From Neorickettsia helminthoeca str. Oregon (GTDB lineage Bacteria > Pseudomonadota > Alphaproteobacteria > Rickettsiales > Anaplasmataceae): a stretch of DNA of 64,000 bases. Shown in pieces: positions 55,561 through 63,970 of this stretch. Each line of letters starts with the position of its first letter. Position 1 is the stretch's first letter. Position numbers and translations under genes: made by a program. The stretch lies in NCBI RefSeq assembly GCF_000632985.1, contig NZ_CP007481.1, positions 310,001 through 374,000 on the forward strand, written 5' to 3'. The notes below the pieces were generated by a model, which saw nothing but the letters and a program-made list of their open reading frames with translations, was not told the DNA's origin and made no database searches.

Positions 55561-56484
55561 ATGGAAAGTAGTCTTGACTCAGCTCTGCTAGCCTTGGTCT
55601 ACGGATGGATAAATTGGTTAAGTGGAATAAAAAATTTTTCTAGTAATACCGTTGCCGCATACAAAATAGATTTACTTTCCTTATTAGATTTTCTGTGCAG
55701 ATTTCATGGCAGACCGGTGCTTGTTGCTGATTTGACCATCATAAACAATACGACGCTCCGCGGATGGTTCGCTGATAGGAGAAGGAGGAAGATTTCTTTT
55801 CGTGCAAATAGTAGGGCCCTTTCCTCGGTGAAAAATTTTTTTAGATATCTGGGTAAGCACCAAGGGATAGTCAATGAGGAAGTGTTGTCCATGGCGCTCA
55901 AGTTCAGGGGAAACTCCATTCCAAAATCATTGACCTTAGATGAGATAACGGAAGTGATTGAAAAATTTTCGTCTTTAAAAAGCACTTGGATAGTACAAAG
56001 AAACATTGCTTTATGCTATCTGCTGTACGGATCTGGATTAAGGGTAAGTGAAGCCCTAAACCTCAGAATAAAAGATCTTGAGCAATCTTCCATAAAGGTT
56101 CTCGGTAAGGGGAATAAGGAGAGAATGATACAGATCTTACCAGTCGTTAGGAAAGCATTAGAGGATTATCTCGAGCTTTGTCCATTTCCCTCTGAAAGAG
56201 AAAATTTTCTTTTCTTGGATCGCTATGGCAACAAGCTATGTAGGACTGTGATAGCCTCTGCTATGATTTCTCTACGAAAGAAATTTAATCTTTCGCCTAA
56301 TATTACCCCTCACGCGCTGAGACACAGTTTTGCTACGCATCTTCTTCAATCTGGGATAGGGATCCGTAAGATACAGGAATTGTTGGGTCATTCTTCATTA
56401 GCTAGTACTGAGGTGTATACTAAACTCGATGTCGCATCCCTGGTGAAGAAATATGCTCAGTTCTCGCCACTTGATGATGATTAG
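55561..56484 (+). CDS. xer: Tyrosine recombinase of the XerC/XerD type
   Basis: Resolves chromosome dimers at dif by site-specific recombination. The SAM-like N-terminal domain (about residues 15-105) is followed by the catalytic domain with Arg161 (YGSGLRVSEALNL), Lys183 (VLGKGNKER), His251 and Arg254 (HALRHSFATHL), His277 (LLGHSSL) and Tyr286 (STEVYTKLD). All six catalytic residues are present in 307 residues, so it is likely active. Whether it is XerC or XerD cannot be decided here. Its own 3' end is repeated directly downstream. Confidence 0.94.
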   Translation: MESSLDSALLALVYGWINWLSGIKNFSSNTVAAYKIDLLSLLDFLCRFHGRPVLVADLTIINNTTLRGWFADRRRRKISFRANSRALSSVKNFFRYLGKHQGIVNEEVLSMALKFRGNSIPKSLTLDEITEVIEKFSSLKSTWIVQRNIALCYLLYGSGLRVSEALNLRIKDLEQSSIKVLGKGNKERMIQILPVVRKALEDYLELCPFPSERENFLFLDRYGNKLCRTVIASAMISLRKKFNLSPNITPHALRHSFATHLLQSGIGIRKIQELLGHSSLASTEVYTKLDVASLVKKYAQFSPLDDD

Positions 56485-56590
56485 TGAGGCCTGATCCTAA
56501 TACAAGATCGATGTCGCATCCCTGGTGAAGAAATATGCTCAGTTCTCGCCACTTGATGATTGGTGGGAATTAGACCTAATGCAAAACTAT
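56426..56590. repeat. Tandem duplication of the 3' end of the xer gene
   Basis: 53 bases (56426-56478) from TCGATGTCGCATCCCTGG through CCACTTGATGAT recur identically at 56508-56560, an offset of 82 bases. After that the copies diverge. The first copy holds the end of the gene and its stop; the second lies past the stop. Confidence 0.92.
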
Positions 56591-56712
56591 CAGCTTGCGC
56601 TTAATATTCGATGCTGAGATGAAAAGAGAATAGAATACGCCTTTGGGTTACTTCCTCGAATTTATATAGTATCTCACACGGTGTTCCGAGACTCCTCCGA
56701 TTGCTTAAAGGA

Positions 56713-57435
56713 TTAACTGAAATAGTCGTATGCATTGCGAAAAATTTGCATACCGGGACCTTCGCTAGGGTGCTCCACAGCTTTTCTTCTATATTCCTCA
56801 CGTCTGAGATAATAATCATCCATTTGTGTTGCTGTGACCGCTCTTTCTGGATGAGGCATAGTGATTAACATTCTGCCCTTATATTCAGTGATTGCAGCTA
56901 TTCTATCAGATGATCCGTTTACATCCTCTAAATATTGCATGGCAATTTTACCTTTCAGTTCTTTCGTGTTGAGTGCCTGTAAGTTTCCTTCGCCGTGTGC
57001 GATCGGTAACCTGATTTCCCCGATATTCTTTAACCATATGGATTCGGTATCAGCGACGCTTAGGTCGTACCAACCACACTGATACCGGTTGGAGATGTTT
57101 GCCTCGAACGTTACTCCAATATCCGTAAAAAGACGAGTGAGTATCTGGGCTCCATTGCAAATTCCGATGACCAACCTGTCCTTGTTGAGAAAGTTATCTA
57201 TTTGTTCAAGTACAATCCTGGCTTTACACGCGAACGCGTTTCCTGCGCCCGTGTGGTCCCCAAATGAAAAACCTCCAGGAATCGCAATGACCTGATAATC
57301 CTCTAGGATATACGGATCTGTGATCAATTCGTTGATATGAAGTATCTTACCTGAGAATCCCGCTAACTCGAATGCGTAGAGGGTCTCAGTTTCACAATTT
57401 ATTCCGTATCCAGATAATACAAGCGCTTTGGCCAT
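56713..57435 (-). CDS. purQ: Phosphoribosylformylglycinamidine synthase, glutaminase subunit PurQ
   Basis: Supplies ammonia to PurL in purine synthesis. ALVLSGYGINCETETLYAFELAG, IPGGFSFGDHTGAGN and the nucleophile Cys93 in VIGICNGAQILTRL are present, with the His/Glu end in MPHPERAVT. The ATG at 57435 gives MAKALVLSG; an in-frame ATG 17 codons upstream adds an unlikely extension. 240 residues is typical of a stand-alone PurQ. It faces the xer gene tail region. Confidence 0.93.
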   Translation of the reverse strand: MAKALVLSGYGINCETETLYAFELAGFSGKILHINELITDPYILEDYQVIAIPGGFSFGDHTGAGNAFACKARIVLEQIDNFLNKDRLVIGICNGAQILTRLFTDIGVTFEANISNRYQCGWYDLSVADTESIWLKNIGEIRLPIAHGEGNLQALNTKELKGKIAMQYLEDVNGSSDRIAAITEYKGRMLITMPHPERAVTATQMDDYYLRREEYRRKAVEHPSEGPGMQIFRNAYDYFS

Positions 57436-57551
57436 TTTGCTATATAAATGCAAGTACAATGTATCACGTTTATTTGAGGCTCGCACCTCGAGATTTTGTT
57501 ATCTAGAAAAATCTCCTTGTTATCTTCATTCTCTGAATAGCTAGTGGATTG

Positions 57552-60296
57552 CTATTCCCTCTCCAAGCGTTTTTCCATACACTGTGTGACGGCGCAATGG
57601 CCTACGAGAGCTATAGATACACCGGTGAGCATGCTTCCCACGATTTTTAACCAGTTTGGTAGGTCTCGCAGTTTTGACACGTTGTCCAGTAGCGTGTACA
57701 CTATCCCCGCTATGACTATCGCAGCACCTGCTGCGATAAAGCAGCCTTTCAGTTTTGCTGTGGTGCTCATTTTTCTTTTAACTGGTTTTTTTTCTTTGTC
57801 GGTGGATTTGAAAAATGAGAAGAATCCTGAGCCCCCGCTTGCTCCTTTAGAGGCTGGAGCTCCTACTGTACTGCCACTCTGTTGCGTGAATCTTTTTCTG
57901 AAAGCAGCCAGTATTCCACTGCCTGTTGTTTTTTGAGTTTGTTCCGGTTCCAGCGCTGTCACAGGTATTTTTTCCACTTGCTCCGCTATTAGTTCGATTT
58001 GGGAACGCATCGCCTGTATGGCACTTGATATAACACTAGTAGGGCCCTCGAGTAGTGGTGCTTCTATGGCCAGTCCAGTATCAAAGCAATGTATAGACTG
58101 CCCACTTGCGCTGCTTCTAACGCTTAATCTATGACCATATTGAAGACAAAGTGTCTGCCATGATATATGAAGTGCTGGTGTTGTTACACCGTCGTGCTCT
58201 ATGAAATTTGGATCGAGCTGTAGCATCAAACCTTTCTCTAGCTCTTCATACGGCACATCAAGTGGGAGGATGTCGTGGATGTATTGCACAACCGCCTGCA
58301 GGTTTTTGGAGAAATTTAAGGCGCCTTTTAAGGCTGCTGCTATTTCAGGGCCATATGCTGTTTGACACTCAGGATTAACACACACCCTCTTAAGACCGCC
58401 ACCTGCTTCTTCGATGATCAAGGTTCTGGAAATATCTCGTACGCATTCTAACCCCAGTACTAGATCCATATAGCGCTGAGGGCAGGTCAATTGTGTCCGT
58501 ACCAGTACACAATTCTCTTCGAAGGCAACTGTTGCGCCTGCCACAAGGCCGCAGATTGCGTTACTTCTAGCGCGAACAATCATGGCCTCCTCAAAACCCG
58601 AATAGAGCTGCTGACAGTTCCCAGGTAGTTCAAGGAGTACATCTCCGCCAGTAGCTTGAGGGGAATATCGAGTACAGCTCTGCCTAACGGATGGAAGGCT
58701 TCTGCCCTGTTCATGTGTAGATGAATGGATGGCAAAAGACTGTCGTGTTACCCAATATCGTACCCAAGGAGAGTTGAGTGCTGCCTCTGGAATAGAAATA
58801 TAGCTAGCCTGAGTATACGGATCGAAATGCATACGTGGCCTTTGTGCTGGGCTACCAGTTGTCTCCGCAGTAAGTGCGCTGAGTCTATTGCAGAAGTCAC
58901 CGAAAGGTGCTGTCAGTTCTACTGAGAGACATTCAAGTCCCCTTAAGGCATGCAGTAAAAGCCTGCCACCACCAGGAAAATTAAGAAGCCTTAATGCACA
59001 TTCTTCTGTGCCTGTCTGCTCTACTAAGATGTGACGATTAGGTAAGCAGAATCTTGTAGGGTCTATACCCGAGGCAAAACCTATTAACTTCTGTACCCCG
59101 TCTTGGGAGAGACCAGTGAGCTTAAATACGACTTCTGATCGTACCCCCGGGATACCATTGCTTCCTGAACTCGTAGATTGTTCTTCGAGCGTCCTGCGCG
59201 TTGGGGATCCTCTCTCTACTGCTGGAGTCTCTCCTGTAGCATTCTTAATAATGCCCCAAATAAGCTCACTCTCCTCCAGAGTTGGAGCACTTACTGCGCC
59301 TAGCCACTGATGGAGTTGTCTTAGATCGAGGAAAGACAAATAGCATTCAGTTTCATTCCATTCTGGTCCTTCCTCAGCCAATTGTGATGCTTTCGGAAAG
59401 AGCGTGGAGTAGGCATCCAAGAGCGGTACTCTTAGACCGATTTTATTTTTATCTTTTGGAGACGTAGGTGGAAATAAAGAGACACCTGTGAGCCCGAGTA
59501 CTCCCTCTATTTCAAGTTGAAGTAGCCCTAGTAGTCGTGTGTCTTGAAAAAGCTCGGACATTTCCTGAGTTTTCTGTAGTTTTTGTTTAGTTTTCTCAGT
59601 ACTTTCCCCAGGTAATGCTGCATCAAGTCTCTGTACAGCCCTTCGAAGAAATCCTCTAAAATCAGATGTTGTCTTAACAGTTGGTGCTACTTCAGCTGCT
59701 GGCTGCTGTGCTACTTCAGCTGATGGTATAGGCTCGGTTGCTTGTTGTACTGGCTCAGCTGCTGGCTGCTGTGCTACTTCAGCTGATGGTATAGGCTCGG
59801 TTGCTTGTTGTACTGGCTCAGCTGCTGGCTGCTGTGCTACTTCAGCTGATGGTATAGGCTCGTCTTCTGGCTGTGGTTTTGTCTTCCGGCGTAATGCTGA
59901 CCTAAATACTCTTGTAAACCCATCAGTGAATTCTTTAAAGGGGGATAGCCCTTTAGATGGTGAAGCTCCTTCCACTGATGGTATAGGCTCGGTTGCTTGT
60001 TGTACTGGCTCAGCTGCTGGCTGCTGTGCTACTTCAGCTGGTGGTATAGGCTCGATTGCTTCTTCGATATTATCCGCGCCTGTGTTATCATCAGAACCTT
60101 GCTCTACTTCAGCTGATGGTATAGGCTCGGTTGCTTGTTGTACTGGCTCAGCTGCTGGCTGCTGTGCTACTTCAGCTGATGGTATAGGCTCGGTTGCTTC
60201 TTCGATATTATCCGCGCCTGTGTTATCATCAGAACCTTGCTCTACTTCAGCTGGGCTCGTAAGATACGGTTTTTTTGGATCATCTGGTCCTTGCAT
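57552..60296 (-). CDS. Large tandem-repeat membrane protein, 914 residues, no known family
   Basis: I do not recognise a family. Residues 1-215 are acidic and Pro/Ala/Gln-rich, built from a 21-residue unit (EPIPSAEVAQQPAAEPVQQAT) and a 46-residue double unit containing EQGSDDNTGADNIEEA. The middle (about 225-790) is globular-looking with many Cys and no motif I can place. Near the C-terminus a basic stretch (KKPVKRKMSTTAKLK) precedes two hydrophobic segments (CFIAAGAAIVIAGIVYTLL and MLTGVSIALVGHCAV). No N-terminal signal peptide is seen. A membrane-anchored or secreted host-interaction protein is an inference from layout. Confidence 0.85.
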   Translation of the reverse strand: MQGPDDPKKPYLTSPAEVEQGSDDNTGADNIEEATEPIPSAEVAQQPAAEPVQQATEPIPSAEVEQGSDDNTGADNIEEAIEPIPPAEVAQQPAAEPVQQATEPIPSVEGASPSKGLSPFKEFTDGFTRVFRSALRRKTKPQPEDEPIPSAEVAQQPAAEPVQQATEPIPSAEVAQQPAAEPVQQATEPIPSAEVAQQPAAEVAPTVKTTSDFRGFLRRAVQRLDAALPGESTEKTKQKLQKTQEMSELFQDTRLLGLLQLEIEGVLGLTGVSLFPPTSPKDKNKIGLRVPLLDAYSTLFPKASQLAEEGPEWNETECYLSFLDLRQLHQWLGAVSAPTLEESELIWGIIKNATGETPAVERGSPTRRTLEEQSTSSGSNGIPGVRSEVVFKLTGLSQDGVQKLIGFASGIDPTRFCLPNRHILVEQTGTEECALRLLNFPGGGRLLLHALRGLECLSVELTAPFGDFCNRLSALTAETTGSPAQRPRMHFDPYTQASYISIPEAALNSPWVRYWVTRQSFAIHSSTHEQGRSLPSVRQSCTRYSPQATGGDVLLELPGNCQQLYSGFEEAMIVRARSNAICGLVAGATVAFEENCVLVRTQLTCPQRYMDLVLGLECVRDISRTLIIEEAGGGLKRVCVNPECQTAYGPEIAAALKGALNFSKNLQAVVQYIHDILPLDVPYEELEKGLMLQLDPNFIEHDGVTTPALHISWQTLCLQYGHRLSVRSSASGQSIHCFDTGLAIEAPLLEGPTSVISSAIQAMRSQIELIAEQVEKIPVTALEPEQTQKTTGSGILAAFRKRFTQQSGSTVGAPASKGASGGSGFFSFFKSTDKEKKPVKRKMSTTAKLKGCFIAAGAAIVIAGIVYTLLDNVSKLRDLPNWLKIVGSMLTGVSIALVGHCAVTQCMEKRLERE
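59690..60262 (-). repeat. 63-bp and 138-bp coding tandem repeats
   Basis: A 63-base unit (21 codons) is found in a run of almost three copies at about 59700-59858, and again near 59965-60055 and 60110-60190. Two copies of a 138-base higher-order unit are seen, with GCTCTACTTC at 60101 and at 60239. All lengths are multiples of three, so copy change keeps the frame. Confidence 0.93.
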
Positions 60297-60657
60297 CAGA
60301 ACTGTATATAACTAGGAAGAGAGATATTTCTACTGAATGTCCATATTGGATGGATATAACAGACATTTTATAAATTTATTCGTAAACTTACAATTTATTC
60401 GTAAACTTACAGTAAAATTTATGGAATAGGATAATAAATTGTATTTTTTTACAATATATGAAACAAGGTTAGCGAAAATGATAATCCTAGCAAAGGCTTG
60501 TTTGCGGTATAGTCGACTTATCAGATAAGACCAGGTAGTTTACCGGCAATCATACAACATCTTGTCGTGAGTTTATTTGTTAAAAACGCTTGTGCCGAGT
60601 TGTTGCAGTAAAATTTTGCTTAAGATATATTTACCTTGGATCTAACGTTTTACTTAA
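60297..60657. other. AT-rich divergent intergenic region with a tandem 19-mer
   Basis: About 361 bases between the repeat protein gene and acpP. It holds two tandem copies of a 19-base unit AATTTATTCGTAAACTTAC (60373 and 60392), and a hairpin ATTGTA/TACAAT (60438-60455) with an all-T loop. It must carry promoters in both directions. No gene or RNA is seen. Confidence 0.65.
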
Positions 60658-61089
60658 ATGGAATCATTACAAGAGAAACTAAGAGATGTAGTACTCGAGC
60701 ATACCATCAAGGTGTCTATCATAGGTGCTTTGAATCTCTCAGAAGAAAAATATGATGAGCTAAAGCTCGAAACTGATCTTGCTTCAGACCTCGGTATGGA
60801 TAGCCTTGATGCAGCTGAGATTATCATGCGTATAGAAGAAGATCATGACCTCGAAGAGATCCCAGAGGATTATGCGAGAAAGGCGAATACAGTAAAGCAC
60901 ATATATGATTACGTGCTTAAGCATTGTGAGAAGCCGTTGGATAAGTTGTTAAACTTCTCTGATAAGAATTATTTCTTTAAAAAACTCATTACTAGGATTG
61001 CGGAAAATGCAGGTCTTGAGGTCAGCGACCTGGAAGGCGTTGTGGGCATGGATGAATTGAAATCGAAACTTGGCATTTCCGATCAGTGA
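60658..61089 (+). CDS. Acyl carrier protein-like protein with N- and C-terminal extensions
   Basis: The ACP core is plain: DLASDLGMDSLDAAEIIMRIEE carries the DSL motif with Ser49 for 4'-phosphopantetheine, and EIPEDYARKANTVKHIYDYV completes helix 3-4. Normal ACPs have about 78 residues; this one has 143. About 10 extra residues precede the core, and a 50-residue tail (CEKPLDKLLNF...FFKKLITRIAENAGLEVSDLEGVVGMDELKSKLG) follows that could be a second helical domain. fabF starts three bases later, so a fatty-acid role is likely. Confidence 0.88.
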   Translation: MESLQEKLRDVVLEHTIKVSIIGALNLSEEKYDELKLETDLASDLGMDSLDAAEIIMRIEEDHDLEEIPEDYARKANTVKHIYDYVLKHCEKPLDKLLNFSDKNYFFKKLITRIAENAGLEVSDLEGVVGMDELKSKLGISDQ

Positions 61090-61092
61090 TAA

Positions 61093-62343
61093 ATGCGAAA
61101 AAGAGTTGTCGTAACTGGCCTGGGTCTAGTTACTTGCTTGTCTTCTAAAAGGGAAGAGTCCTGGAAACTTATTCTTTCCTCTCGTTCAGGGATTAGGAAA
61201 ATTTCTACTTTCGATACGGAGAATCTTCCTGTCTGTATAGGTGGGGAGGTCCTTGATTCCGAATCTGGAGGGGATTTTGTAGTCAAGGAGTTCGGGGATC
61301 CACGGAGACACGATAAGTATATACTATACGGTTTTGCCGCTTCCAGGGAGGCAGTACTGGATTCTTGTTTACTTGATTATCCAAGCTTAGATAAATCAAG
61401 AGTCGGAGTCTCGATCGGTTCTGGCATTGGTGGTCTGCCGCTGATTGAGAAGAATTCTATCCTGTTACATGAAGGTGGTCCGAGGAAAGTGAGTCCATTT
61501 TTCATACCGGCGAGTCTGATCAATCTTACTTCCGGGAATGTTGCAATCGAACATGGCTTCACTGGACCCAATGATGCGATTGTCACTGCCTGTGCTACTG
61601 GAGCGCACTCGGTTGTCAATTCCTACCGCATCATCTGCAATGATGAGGCTGATGTGATGGTTGCTGGCGCTTCTGAGGGAGCACTTTGTAGAGTCGGTAT
61701 TGCTGGATTTGCGAGTATGAAGGCTCTCTCTAAGAGAAATGATGAACCAGAGAAAGCTTCCAGACCATGGGATGTCAATAGAGATGGTTTCGTGATGAGT
61801 GATGGCGCAGGAATTCTAATACTTGAGGAATATGAGCATGCCAAAAAGAGAGGCGCTAAGATCTATGCTGAGTTGATCGGCTTTGGTGCTTCCGGGGATG
61901 CATATCACATAGCTGCTCCACATCCCGAGGGTGATGGCGCATTTGCATCCATGTCGCGCGCTATTAGGATGTCAGGTAAGACTCTCGAGGAAGTCGATTA
62001 TATCAATACTCATGGTACTTCCACTCCAACCGGCGATATCGTCGAGTTAAACGCTCTGAAGCGCCTATTTGGAAATTCTCTGAGGGCCGGTGTCTCTTCA
62101 ACCAAATCGTCTATAGGTCATGCTCTAGGTGCTGCAGGTGGAATAGAAGCAGTTTTGTGCATACTTGCTATGCGTGATTCCGTCATGCCTCCTACAATAA
62201 ACTTGGACAACCCTGCGGAGGAAGCCAGTGGATTTAATCTTGTTCCACACGTACCTCAAGAGAGGAAGTTGAATTGTGTCCTCTCTAATTCTTTCGGGTT
62301 TGGTGGTACTAATGTATCATTAATGTTTGAAAAGCATGAGTAA
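61093..62343 (+). CDS. fabF: 3-oxoacyl-ACP synthase II
   Basis: Elongating condensing enzyme of fatty-acid synthesis. RVVVTGLGLVTCL opens it. The catalytic Cys167 is in IVTACATGAHSV, and the two His are in YINTHGTSTPTGD and SSIGHALGAAGG. LSNSFGFGGTNVSLMF ends it. The 416-residue length is normal. It follows the ACP-like gene after three bases and precedes hemF by six, so the three are probably one transcript. Confidence 0.97.
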   Translation: MRKRVVVTGLGLVTCLSSKREESWKLILSSRSGIRKISTFDTENLPVCIGGEVLDSESGGDFVVKEFGDPRRHDKYILYGFAASREAVLDSCLLDYPSLDKSRVGVSIGSGIGGLPLIEKNSILLHEGGPRKVSPFFIPASLINLTSGNVAIEHGFTGPNDAIVTACATGAHSVVNSYRIICNDEADVMVAGASEGALCRVGIAGFASMKALSKRNDEPEKASRPWDVNRDGFVMSDGAGILILEEYEHAKKRGAKIYAELIGFGASGDAYHIAAPHPEGDGAFASMSRAIRMSGKTLEEVDYINTHGTSTPTGDIVELNALKRLFGNSLRAGVSSTKSSIGHALGAAGGIEAVLCILAMRDSVMPPTINLDNPAEEASGFNLVPHVPQERKLNCVLSNSFGFGGTNVSLMFEKHE

Positions 62344-62349
62344 TTTATT

Positions 62350-63189
62350 ATGTTTGAAGAATATAAGGAAATTGCCTCTGCATGGTTCAGGGATTTAAGA
62401 GATCAAATAAGGGATGAGTTCTTGTCCATAGAAAAGGAATTTGATCCAAGTTTTCAGTCCGGTTTTGTCGTTGAATCCTGGAAAAGAGAAGGCGGTGGTG
62501 GTGGCGAAATGAGTCTCATGTACGGTTCGGTCTTCGAAAAGATCGGGGTGAATATATCCACTGTCCATGGTTCATTTAACGGCGAATTTGCAACCAAAAT
62601 CCCGGGTGCGCTCAAAAGTGAAAAGCAATTTTGGGCAAGTGGTATATCTCTGGTTGCTCATATGAAATCTCCGTTGGTTCCAGCGGTGCATATGAATACT
62701 CGCATGATTGTCACGGATAACTACTGGTTCGGTGGTGGCGCTGATCTCACCCCAATGTATTACAATGAAGAAGATGCGTGTATTTTTCATAGTGCCTTTA
62801 AGGAAGCCTGTGATAAACATGATGATGATTACTATAACAGGTTTAGCAAATGGGCCGATGAGTACTTCTTCCTGAAGCATAGAAACGAGCCCAGAGGTAT
62901 AGGTGGAATATTCTTTGATTATCTGAGAACAGATGATTGGCAAAGGGATTTTGCGTTCACTCAGGATGTAGGTAAGTGTTTCTTATCGGTTTACCCAAAG
63001 CTTGTGAGGAGAAACATGTATCTGGAATACACTCCTGAACAGAGGGAATTTCAACTTCTAAAGAGAGGTAGATACGTCGAGTTTAACCTTCTCTATGACA
63101 GAGGTACAGAGTTCGGACTGAAAACAGGGGGTAATACCAAGGCAATTCTGATGTCCCTTCCACCTGTGGCGCAGTGGAAAGATTTTTAA
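62350..63189 (+). CDS. hemF: Oxygen-dependent coproporphyrinogen III oxidase
   Basis: Oxidatively decarboxylates coproporphyrinogen III in haem synthesis, using O2. Family blocks: WKREGGGGGEMSLMYGSVFEKIGVN, HMNTRMIVTDNYWFGGGADLTPMY, KHRNEPRGIGGIFFDYL and GRYVEFNLLYDRGTEFGLKTGGN. Length 279. The use of the aerobic HemF agrees with an aerobic intracellular life. It lies in the acp-fabF-hemF-protease run. Confidence 0.96.
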   Translation: MFEEYKEIASAWFRDLRDQIRDEFLSIEKEFDPSFQSGFVVESWKREGGGGGEMSLMYGSVFEKIGVNISTVHGSFNGEFATKIPGALKSEKQFWASGISLVAHMKSPLVPAVHMNTRMIVTDNYWFGGGADLTPMYYNEEDACIFHSAFKEACDKHDDDYYNRFSKWADEYFFLKHRNEPRGIGGIFFDYLRTDDWQRDFAFTQDVGKCFLSVYPKLVRRNMYLEYTPEQREFQLLKRGRYVEFNLLYDRGTEFGLKTGGNTKAILMSLPPVAQWKDF

Positions 63190-63239
63190 GTGTTTTTCGC
63201 TACCTTTTTAATATATCCAGTAGTTTTGTTTAGATTTTT

Positions 63240-63827
63240 GTGCAGTTTCTCTATTTGCTCGTTGTTCTAGGGACTTTTGTTGTTGCGTTGCTTCAACTTT
63301 CTAAGGAGTCGAGAGCTAGACGAATTTCACATATTCTTTTCTGGTGCGCTGGTGTCTGCGTGATAGCTTTCTTCTACAATGTACAGGAGAGATTCTTTCA
63401 AAATCAGCTAGTCGAGCAGATACGTGATAAATTTCGTGAAAACGCTCAAAATACAGAGATGGTTTTCAAGAAAGCTAGGGATGGACACTTCTATGTCGAT
63501 CTTTTGTTTAATGGCGTGCGAGTAAAATGCCTTGTGGATACCGGTGCAAGTGATACTATTCTTTCAAGAAAGGATGCGCGTAGATTAGGTATAAACCTGG
63601 ACGCACTGGATTATACTAAAGAGTATCAAACGGCAAACGGAAAAATAAATGCTGCCCCAGTACTTTTTGATGATGTCTGTATAAATAGATACTGTATCCC
63701 TTCGTTAAGTGTGAGTGTTTCAGTGCTTGAAAATTCTGGTACTTCGTTGGTAGGGATGTCGTTTTTGAAGCACTTTGATTTTGTTGTAAGAAGAGATACT
63801 CTCTTTCTATTTCGTAAGGGATCTTAA
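63240..63827 (+). CDS. Retropepsin-like aspartic protease (TIGR02281 type)
   Basis: 195 residues: two N-terminal hydrophobic segments (1-20 and 30-47), then a single retropepsin-like domain. The active site is VDTGASDTILS (Asp100), followed by ARRLGI, NGKINAAPVLFDDVCINRYCIPSLSV and LVGMSFLKHFDFVVRRDTLFLF. Such clan AA proteins are membrane-anchored single-domain proteases that act as dimers. The start is GTG at 63240. A perfect 62-base copy of the 3' end follows in frame after the stop, and the original C-terminus may have been longer. Confidence 0.88.
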   Translation: MQFLYLLVVLGTFVVALLQLSKESRARRISHILFWCAGVCVIAFFYNVQERFFQNQLVEQIRDKFRENAQNTEMVFKKARDGHFYVDLLFNGVRVKCLVDTGASDTILSRKDARRLGINLDALDYTKEYQTANGKINAAPVLFDDVCINRYCIPSLSVSVSVLENSGTSLVGMSFLKHFDFVVRRDTLFLFRKGS

Positions 63828-63904
63828 ATTTCTAATATCTCATTGGTAGGGATGTCGTTTTTGAAGCACTTTGATTTTGTTGTAAGAAGAGATACTCTCT
63901 TTCT
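63747..63904 (+). repeat. In-frame tandem duplication of the 3' end of the aspartic protease gene
   Basis: 62 bases (63747-63808) recur identically at 63843-63904, an offset of 96 (32 codons). The second copy is in the same frame and continues open from after the stop (63825-63827) to a TGA at 63972-63974. Confidence 0.93.
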
Positions 63905-63970
63905 GTATTACAAGGGATTGCGAGGATCGGACTTATCCGAAGTTTCCAGTTTTATTTTGTCTGAGGCAAC

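Noticed and set aside
59926-60315. 129-codon plus-strand open frame with Gly/Ser/Ala repeats
   Set aside because: Antisense shadow of the repeat array in the 914-residue protein; its repeats mirror the 63-base unit.
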